From positions 62,001-126,000 of the forward strand of contig NZ_JACSQM010000006.1 in the NCBI RefSeq assembly GCF_014836645.1: a stretch of 64,000 bases of DNA. The letters are read 5' to 3'. The translations under genes and the position numbers were made by a program. Numbering within the stretch: position 1 is the first letter of the stretch; each line of letters opens with the position of its first letter. The stretch is from Fictibacillus norfolkensis (GTDB taxonomy: Bacteria; Bacillota; Bacilli; Bacillales; Fictibacillaceae). The notes under the pieces were generated by a model that saw only the letters and a list, made by a program, of their open reading frames with translations, was not told the DNA's origin and ran no database searches. Shown in pieces: positions 58,502 to 64,000 of this stretch.

Positions 58502-59314
58502 GTGTCTAGACTGTATGCTGAGCATTTGCAAATCTCATATGGTGAACGAGACATTGTAAAGGATCTTAACATTTCCATTCCAGACGGTAAGATCACGACA
58601 ATCATCGGACCGAATGGCTGCGGGAAGTCAACGGTTTTAAAAACGTTGTCGCGCATTCTGAGTCCTAAATCCGGTGTGGTTTATCTAGATGGTAAAGCCG
58701 TCAGCAAAGAATCTACCAAAAAGATTGCTCAAAAGATGGCGATCCTTCCTCAGTCACCTGATTCACCAGAAGGACTTACGGTCGGTGAACTTGTTTCTTA
58801 CGGAAGATTTCCTTATCAAAAAGGCTTCGGAAAGCTTACGAAAAAAGATTTTGAAGTAATAGATTGGGCATTAGACGTTACAGGTGTCCTCGAGTTCAAA
58901 GATCGATCTGTAGATGCGCTTTCAGGTGGGCAACGCCAGCGTGTATGGATCGCGATGGCATTAGCTCAAGAAACGGATATTATCTTGTTGGATGAACCGA
59001 CTACATACTTGGATCTGTCTCATCAATTGGAAGTCCTAGAGCTGTTATACCAGTTGAACCGGGATGAGAAGAGAACAATCGTAATGGTCATTCATGATTT
59101 GAACCACGCGGCTCGCTTTGCTCACCATATGGTCGCGATGAAAGACGGATCAATCTTAAAAGAGGGTACGGCTGAAGAGGTAATGACACGTACAGTCCTA
59201 CGCAATGTATTTAATATTGATGCGGAGATCGGTGTTGACCCGAGGACGAGAAAACCTGTATGTCTTACGTATAATCTGATTAAGAATGTAAAGTTAGTTG
59301 AGAACTTGGCGTAA
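58502..59314 (+). CDS. yusV: Iron-siderophore ABC ATPase (FecE/YusV-like)
   Basis: A 270-residue ATPase with Walker A GPNGCGKST at 36-44, signature LSGGQRQRVWIAMALAQ near 140 and Walker B DIILLDEPTTYLDL near 160. GTG 58502 follows AAAGGAGGG. YusV in B. subtilis energises several hydroxamate/catecholate permeases (Feu, YfiYZ-YfhA); this copy stands with its own binding protein and permeases. A Fur box lies over its promoter. Confidence 0.88.
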   Translation: MSRLYAEHLQISYGERDIVKDLNISIPDGKITTIIGPNGCGKSTVLKTLSRILSPKSGVVYLDGKAVSKESTKKIAQKMAILPQSPDSPEGLTVGELVSYGRFPYQKGFGKLTKKDFEVIDWALDVTGVLEFKDRSVDALSGGQRQRVWIAMALAQETDIILLDEPTTYLDLSHQLEVLELLYQLNRDEKRTIVMVIHDLNHAARFAHHMVAMKDGSILKEGTAEEVMTRTVLRNVFNIDAEIGVDPRTRKPVCLTYNLIKNVKLVENLA

Positions 59315-59330
59315 ATTCGCCTTTCTTTTT
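59308..59330 (+). terminator. Weak hairpin/terminator after the ATPase gene
   Basis: GGCG/CGCC with a 6-nt loop holding the stop codon, then TTTCTTTTTT. Short stem, so probably a partial terminator. Confidence 0.45.
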
Positions 59331-59338
59331 TACAGTTA

Positions 59339-59357
59339 ATTGAGAATGATTTTTATT
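59339..59357 (+). promoter_or_regulatory. Second Fur-like box before the binding-protein gene
   Basis: ATTGAGAATGATTTTTATT resembles the Fur 7-1-7 consensus (TGAGAATGATTTTTA). It lies 24 bp before the lipoprotein start, after a weak terminator, so the binding protein and permeases may have their own iron-regulated promoter. The match is weaker than at 58427. Confidence 0.5.
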
Positions 59358-59380
59358 GTCAAATATAGGGGGATAACAAA

Positions 59381-60331
59381 ATGAAAAGAACATCAAAACA
59401 ATTACTCGTTAGCTTTATGACATTGCTTTTAGTGTTTGTACTAGCTGCATGCGGAAATAAGTCAGAAGAAGGCGCAAGCACAGGTGAGAAGGAATCGTCG
59501 AAAAAAGAAACGAGAATCTATAAAGACGAAAAAGGTAAAGAGATTGAAGTGCCAGCTGAACCGAAACGTGTTGCGATGATGGCTGCAACTTATGCAGGTA
59601 ACTTGCTAGACTTAGGGATTACACCAGTAGCAGTAAATGAATACCCAAAAGCAAACAAGTTTTACGGAAACAAATTAGACAAAGCTGAAGTGGTAACTGC
59701 TGATTCATATGAAAAACTACTAGAATTAGATCCGGATCTTATCATTACGTATTCTGATGACAAAAATATTAAGAAATATGAAGAGATTGCTCCAACTGTT
59801 ACAATGACGTATGACAAGTATGACTACATGGAACAGCACGTAGAGATCGGAAAGATGGTTAATAAAGAAAAAGAAGCAAAATCATGGGTAGAAGAGTGGA
59901 AGAAGAAAGCCGCTGATGCACGTGAAAAAGTAAAATCAGCAATCAGTGAAGACAAGACGTTCATGGTTATGGAAGCATACGGAAAAGACATGTATGTTTA
60001 CGGTAAAAACTGGGGCCGTGGGACAGAAGTTATCTACCAAGCGCTAGAACTTAAAGCTCCTAAGAAGTTAGAAGAAGATGTATTCGGCCCAGGCTGGAAA
60101 GCCATTTCTACGGAAGTGATCCCAACATACGCTGGAGATTATATCTTTGTAGGTACAGGAGCAGGAAATCCTGATAACTCATTCATGGAGTCAGATGTGT
60201 GGAAAGAGTTGCCGGCGGTGAAGAACGGTAACGCAATTAAGTTTGATTCAGAGTCATTCTATTTCAATGACCCGATCTCGCTAGAAAAAGAACTAGATAT
60301 TATCGTTGAAGAGTTAACGAATAAGAAATAA
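59381..60331 (+). CDS. yfiY: Iron-siderophore binding lipoprotein (YfiY/FhuD-like)
   Basis: A 316-residue protein. The signal ends in the lipobox LAACGN with C24. A polar linker (SEEGASTGEKESSKKE) precedes the periplasmic-binding fold for chelated iron: DEKGKEIEVPAEPKRVAMMAATYAGNLLDLGITPVAVNEYPKANKFY and LLELDPDLIITYSDD. The order binding protein, two permeases matches yfiY-yfiZ-yfhA (schizokinen/arthrobactin). Ligand not provable from sequence. Confidence 0.85.
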   Translation: MKRTSKQLLVSFMTLLLVFVLAACGNKSEEGASTGEKESSKKETRIYKDEKGKEIEVPAEPKRVAMMAATYAGNLLDLGITPVAVNEYPKANKFYGNKLDKAEVVTADSYEKLLELDPDLIITYSDDKNIKKYEEIAPTVTMTYDKYDYMEQHVEIGKMVNKEKEAKSWVEEWKKKAADAREKVKSAISEDKTFMVMEAYGKDMYVYGKNWGRGTEVIYQALELKAPKKLEEDVFGPGWKAISTEVIPTYAGDYIFVGTGAGNPDNSFMESDVWKELPAVKNGNAIKFDSESFYFNDPISLEKELDIIVEELTNKK

Positions 60332-60360
60332 TAAGCACTTTATAAAAAGGGACAAACGCT

Positions 60361-61404
60361 ATGTTCAAAACAAAAACCAAGCTTATAAAAGAGAATAAAG
60401 TGTATTCTAGGCCAGCGGTAGGGACAGCTATTTTATTGTTAGGGTTCGCACTTCTTTTGTTGAGTATCGTTCTTGCGATATCTGTGGGAGCCGCTAAGAT
60501 TCAGTTTCTAACAGTTTGGAACGCTGTGATCAACTATGATCCTGCTAGGGAAGCTGACCGTATCATTATGAGTCTTCGATTACCGAGAGAGCTTGGTGCA
60601 GCAATCGTTGGTGCGGCGTTTGCTGTGAGTGGAGCAATCATGCAAGGGATGACTAGAAACCCGTTAGCAGACCCTGGTCTACTTGGTTTGAACGCGGGAG
60701 CAAGCCTTGCTCTTGCTTGTGTGTTTGCTTTTAATACAGGAGCGAACTACCTTACCGTGATGATTCTATCCTTTATAGGTGCAGGAATAGGTGCGATGTT
60801 AGTATTCGGACTTGGCTCCATGAGCCGAGGTGGATTGACTCCAATCCGGATTACGTTAGCAGGTGCAGCTGTTTCTGCACTGCTTTCTTCATTAGGAGAA
60901 GGTATTGCATTATATTTTAAGCTTTCTCAAGACCTTGCGTTTTGGACGGCAGGTGGTGTGTCAGGCACAAACTGGGATCAGCTGAAAATTATCGTGCCTG
61001 TCGTGTTGGTTGGAATTATTGTAGCTGTTATGTTCTCAAGGCAGTTAACCATTTTAAGCTTTGGTGAAGAAGTGGCGAGAGGCCTTGGTCAACGAACCTT
61101 ATTTACGAAAATAGTTCTCATGACGGTAGTGTTGATCCTAGCTGGCGCAGCAGTTTCACTCGTTGGTGCTATTGCATTTGTAGGTCTTATGGTTCCGCAT
61201 ATCGTTCGGTTCTTAGTTGGAACGGACTATCGGTGGATCATTCCATGTTCCGCAATCTTCGGGAGTGTGCTCATGGTATTAGCAGATACGTTTGCCCGAA
61301 CGGTAAACGCTCCTTATGAAACACCAGTTGGTGCAGTAGTCGCTATGATCGGGGTCCCTTTCTTCCTCTACCTTGCAAGAAAGGGAGGGAGAAAACTATC
61401 ATGA
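60361..61404 (+). CDS. yfiZ: FecCD-family iron-siderophore permease (YfiZ-like)
   Basis: A 347-residue permease with about nine or ten helices. Family stretches: RLPRELGAAIVGAAFAVSGAIMQGMTRNPLADPGLLGLNAGASLALACVFAF and GAIAFVGLMVPHIVRFLVGTDYRWIIPCSAIFGSVLMVLADTFART. The ATPase-coupling helix follows GLGQRT. Stop overlaps the next permease (ATGA). Start ATG 60361 has AAAAGGG upstream. Confidence 0.88.
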   Translation: MFKTKTKLIKENKVYSRPAVGTAILLLGFALLLLSIVLAISVGAAKIQFLTVWNAVINYDPAREADRIIMSLRLPRELGAAIVGAAFAVSGAIMQGMTRNPLADPGLLGLNAGASLALACVFAFNTGANYLTVMILSFIGAGIGAMLVFGLGSMSRGGLTPIRITLAGAAVSALLSSLGEGIALYFKLSQDLAFWTAGGVSGTNWDQLKIIVPVVLVGIIVAVMFSRQLTILSFGEEVARGLGQRTLFTKIVLMTVVLILAGAAVSLVGAIAFVGLMVPHIVRFLVGTDYRWIIPCSAIFGSVLMVLADTFARTVNAPYETPVGAVVAMIGVPFFLYLARKGGRKLS

Positions 61405-62411
61405 TGAATGCACACCAGATTAAGAGAGTAAGAGTAACGACGATTGCGGCGATCTTGTTGCTAATAGCCGTGTTTATTATAAGTGTTGCAACTGGTTTTG
61501 CTTCCTTAACACCTTCAGAATTATTTCGAACCATAATGGGTCAAGGAACTCCGAGGGAGAATTTAATTCTTTTTGAGTTCCGTTTACCACGTATCATTGT
61601 TGCTATTCTTGCGGGGATGGGGCTCGCTGTGTCTGGTGCCATCCTCCAAAGTATCACGAAGAACCCGCTTTCAGACCCTGGTATTTTAGGAATAAATGCT
61701 GGTGCTGGTCTGATGGTTGTGGTGTATATCATGTTCTTTACAGTGGAAACCACAAGCTTTTTATATGTACTGCCGTTATTTGCATTATTCGGTGGTATGC
61801 TAACAGCGTTTGTGATCTACATCATGTCTTACATAAAAGGCGAAGGTGTTGAACCGACCCGGCTCGTTTTAGTCGGTGTGGGTTTAGCAGCCGCTTTGTA
61901 TGGAGCAACATTGACACTATCTACGAGATTAGATATGGAAGATTATTCGTTCATGGCGAACTGGATGGCAGGCAGGATTTGGGGCGATGATTGGACGTTT
62001 GTTTTATCATTGCTGCCATGGATTTTGCTGCTGATTCCTTATACGTTGTTTAAATCCAATGTATTGAATACGTTGAATTTGCACGAGAACGTATCTGTCG
62101 GAGTAGGTGTGAATGTAAGTAGAGAACGAATTTCTTTGATCATGATCTCGGTAGCACTTGCGTCGGCTTCTGTAGCAGTCAGTGGTGGAATTGCTTTTGT
62201 AGGATTGATGGCTCCTCATATTGCACGTTCACTAGTAGGTCCGAGACACCAAGTCTTCCTTCCCGTTGCAGCATTAATCGGAGGCATCTTACTCCTGGCT
62301 GCTGACACGATCGGAAGAGTAGTATTAGATCCTAGTGGAATCCCAGCAGGAATCATTGTGACCATCATTGGGGCACCGTACTTTATGTATTTATTGGCAC
62401 GAAAAAATTAG
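61401..62411 (+). CDS. yfhA: FecCD-family iron-siderophore permease (YfhA-like)
   Basis: A 336-residue permease, partner of the previous one. Motifs: RLPRIIVAILAGMGLAVSGAILQSITKNPLSDPGILGINAGAGLMVVVYIMFF and GGIAFVGLMAPHIARSLVGPRHQVFLPVAALIGGILLLAADTIGRVV. With YfiZ-like, YfiY-like and YusV-like proteins it forms a complete importer. Overlaps the upstream gene by 4 nt; a terminator follows. Confidence 0.88.
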   Translation: MMNAHQIKRVRVTTIAAILLLIAVFIISVATGFASLTPSELFRTIMGQGTPRENLILFEFRLPRIIVAILAGMGLAVSGAILQSITKNPLSDPGILGINAGAGLMVVVYIMFFTVETTSFLYVLPLFALFGGMLTAFVIYIMSYIKGEGVEPTRLVLVGVGLAAALYGATLTLSTRLDMEDYSFMANWMAGRIWGDDWTFVLSLLPWILLLIPYTLFKSNVLNTLNLHENVSVGVGVNVSRERISLIMISVALASASVAVSGGIAFVGLMAPHIARSLVGPRHQVFLPVAALIGGILLLAADTIGRVVLDPSGIPAGIIVTIIGAPYFMYLLARKN

Positions 62412-62427
62412 AATCAAATAATCTGTG

Positions 62428-62460
62428 AAGGTGGTTCTAACTTTATAGGACCACCTTTTT
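62428..62460 (+). terminator. Terminator of the siderophore operon
   Basis: AAGGTGGTTC/GGACCACCTT stem with a T run. Confidence 0.85.
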
Positions 62461-62510
62461 GCTTAAATCCCTACAACCCTCTATAATGCTAGTTAAATGA
62501 GGTGAACGTG

Positions 62511-62930
62511 ATGAGACTAGACCATACCGGTATTGCCGTGAGACGAATAGACGAAGCAATTGCATTTTATACGAATGTACTAGGCGGAAAGCTGACTGAA
62601 CGATATACGAGTGAGAAGCCTGGAGTAGAAACCCACATTGCGGTGATTGAGCTTGAAAATCAGGTGATTGAACTTCTTGAACCTACGAGCAAAACATCTC
62701 CGATCGAGCGGTTCATCCGACAGAAAGGAAAGGGTGTGCATCACCTGGCTTATGAAGTGGACGATCTTCTTCAAACGATTGATGACTTTGAAGCTAGAGG
62801 GTATACCTTTTTAAAAGATACGTATCGAACAAATCCTTTTGGCAGAAGGTTGATTTATATGAATCCCGCACATTCACAAGGACAGATTATTGAGCTGTGT
62901 GATTATCCGGACAAGAAGAAGGAGAACTGA
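62511..62930 (+). CDS. VOC-family protein, methylmalonyl-CoA epimerase-like
   Basis: A 139-residue two-module VOC protein. Metal-ligand positions are visible: H in MRLDHTGIAV near 5, E in VIELLEPT near 52, H in GKGVHHLAYEV near 80 and E in GQIIELCDYP near 128. The pattern, length and KGKGVHHLAYEVDD motif are those of methylmalonyl-CoA epimerases, but related VOC enzymes exist. ATG 62511 has AGGTGA upstream; a GTG at 62502 is inside it. Confidence 0.78.
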   Translation: MRLDHTGIAVRRIDEAIAFYTNVLGGKLTERYTSEKPGVETHIAVIELENQVIELLEPTSKTSPIERFIRQKGKGVHHLAYEVDDLLQTIDDFEARGYTFLKDTYRTNPFGRRLIYMNPAHSQGQIIELCDYPDKKKEN

Positions 62931-62958
62931 CTTGTTAAAAGTAGGTTCTCTTTTTTTT
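62922..62958 (+). terminator. Terminator after VOC gene
   Basis: GAGAAC/GTTCTC stem, a long loop and eight Ts; overlaps the stop codon. Confidence 0.65.
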
Positions 62959-63023
62959 GCCTTTCCAAGCACATGGATTTTCTTTACAATAAGTTATAAG
63001 AATATTCTGTAAAGGGTGAAGGT

Positions 63024-63980
63024 ATGAAGTGGACAGGTGATCTTGCACATTTTCCTTATCCGTTTAAAGATTCAACGTATCGTTATTCCAACAATTCAAT
63101 CCCCATGAAACAGCCTTTAAGCATAGAGGTTACCCCGAGCTACAAAAAAGAGATGCTATTAAAGAGAAAACTATTGAGTGATCACCCAGAACGTTGTTAT
63201 CAATCGCTGCTACATTCTATGACAGGGCAGTGGGAGATTGTTGAGCTCGTGATCGATCACTTAGTTTCAAAGTACCCACAAGATTTTTCAGTAAAGAAAG
63301 AGAATAATAGTTGGATATTTACCAATAAGATATTGGATGAAAAGATTGAATTTATTTTTGGTGAGAAAAACTCTCTTCCATGTGAACCGTTGTTCTTTAT
63401 TAGTCAGCATGTGCAAGAAGATCTCATTTACATGAGACAGCGTGACGATAATCTGTATTTAGATGCAGGACAGCTTTGTTTTCCTGCCAACTGGTCTCTC
63501 GCTTTTAACATAGGAATGAAATTTAAAAGCATTCATCATCCTATTCCAGGCTTTAAGGAAGAAGGGCTAGATCAACGAATTCTACAGTTTCTCATGAGGC
63601 TTGAAGCAGGAACACCTTGGGAACGTTTGAATTGGTCGCTTATGGCAGGTGATCGACTTGATACATCGCTTGAAACCTTTGATCAGTGGGGACGTCTCCG
63701 TAAACAGGTCACAAGTGAGAACGCAGGTGAGCTTGTCCATATTCGTGTAGAGGTGCAGAAGTTATTCAGGCTACCACGTACAAACAGTATTCTCTTTTCC
63801 ATTCACACACACTTGCTGGCTCTGGAACAACTAGCAACAAATTCGGAGTGGGTGCAGCAATTTTACGAAATCCTATCTGAACTTCCTGCCCATATTATTG
63901 AGTACAAAGGAATCTCTAACTATAAAAAAGCTGTGTTAGAGTATTTAGAGAAACAGCTCCAACAGGTGAAGACGTTATGA
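63024..63980 (+). CDS. Heme-dependent oxidative N-demethylase-like protein (DUF3445)
   Basis: A 318-residue protein of the HODM alpha-subunit family (DUF3445). Typical stretches: RKLLSDHPERCYQSLLHSMTGQWEIVELVIDHLVSKYPQDF, LPCEPLFFISQHVQEDLIYMRQRDDNLYLDAGQLCFPANWSLAFNIGMKFKSIHHPIPGF and WERLNWSLMAGDRLDTS. HODM catalyses oxidative demethylation of dimethylamine in other bacteria. The next gene starts in the stop codon (ATGA), fitting a multi-subunit enzyme. Substrate here is not shown. Confidence 0.8.
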   Translation: MKWTGDLAHFPYPFKDSTYRYSNNSIPMKQPLSIEVTPSYKKEMLLKRKLLSDHPERCYQSLLHSMTGQWEIVELVIDHLVSKYPQDFSVKKENNSWIFTNKILDEKIEFIFGEKNSLPCEPLFFISQHVQEDLIYMRQRDDNLYLDAGQLCFPANWSLAFNIGMKFKSIHHPIPGFKEEGLDQRILQFLMRLEAGTPWERLNWSLMAGDRLDTSLETFDQWGRLRKQVTSENAGELVHIRVEVQKLFRLPRTNSILFSIHTHLLALEQLATNSEWVQQFYEILSELPAHIIEYKGISNYKKAVLEYLEKQLQQVKTL

Positions 63981-64000
63981 GCATTGAGGCAGTCTTCATA
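63977..64000 (+). CDS. Start of next gene, cut by window edge
   Basis: ATG 63977 overlaps the stop of the DUF3445 gene (ATGA) and the frame stays open to the end (MSIEAVFI). By position it may be the next subunit of the N-demethylase; too short to identify. Confidence 0.5.

Noticed and set aside
1..64000. tRNA, rRNA, prophage or insertion-sequence genes
   Set aside because: None seen on either strand; no integrase or transposase reading frame.

Overview
The window looks like chromosomal DNA of a low-GC, Gram-positive, endospore-forming Bacillaceae (Bacillus sensu lato, possibly Fictibacillus-like; the genus is inferred only from gene content). Ribosome binding sites are strong (GGAGG type), TTG and GTG starts are frequent, rho-independent terminators follow most genes, and homologues of B. 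subtilis TspO, YqiG, YurR, XpaC/YaaN, YhjBC, YfiYZ-YfhA/YusV and YkuD are present. I saw no rRNA, tRNA, prophage, insertion sequence or CRISPR array.

Layout. 1-4.5 kb: a sugar-sensing three-component module (binding protein end, LytS/YesM-type kinase, YesN-type AraC regulator) followed by a XylF-like lipoprotein. 4.5-10 kb: an FG-GAP-like protein, TspO, an interspersed 128-bp repeat, two redox enzymes and a YurR-like oxidase. 9.5-14.7 kb: a divergent HTH/vWA pair and a GntR-ABC-membrane operon ending in a threonine aldolase. 14.7-20 kb: a biofilm-type DUF4047-SipW-CalY/TasA operon, divergent from an M4 protease and its NprR-like TPR regulator. 20-26 kb: a complete beta-glucoside uptake operon (LacI, binding protein, two permeases, GH1 glycosidase) with three copies of one operator. 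26-34 kb: UgtP-like glycosyltransferase, DUF2243-CtaG, a cobalamin riboswitch ahead of a thioesterase, a ferritin-like/peroxiredoxin pair, a membrane-anchored spermidine-synthase-like protein and a LytTR-DUF3021 pair.

34-47 kb: hydrolase, DGPF protein and ECF42-type sigma factor; YhjBC-like symporter; a P-domain protein; RecQ, an RlmI-like methyltransferase and futalosine-pathway genes mqnB and mqnD. 47-64 kb: a tandem P-loop ATPase, a gene-free region carrying a two-domain tandem structured RNA, a SWIM-finger protein, xpaC-telA, an L,D-transpeptidase, a PLD-helicase-DUF3427 protein convergent with a NUDIX enzyme, a Fur-boxed siderophore transporter and a heme-dependent N-demethylase subunit running off the edge.

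Least explained by known families: (1) a ~470-nt non-coding transcript near 49.0-49.5 kb made of two tandem ~97-nt domains whose stems covary around identical loops; (2) three intergenic arrays (26.3, 40.7 and 46.7 kb) with unrelated cores but the same exact 21-bp period; (3) a complete B12 riboswitch and terminator in front of an acyl-CoA thioesterase; (4) two 128-bp interspersed repeats with inverted ends. All domain assignments were made by reading the translated sequence; no database search was run.
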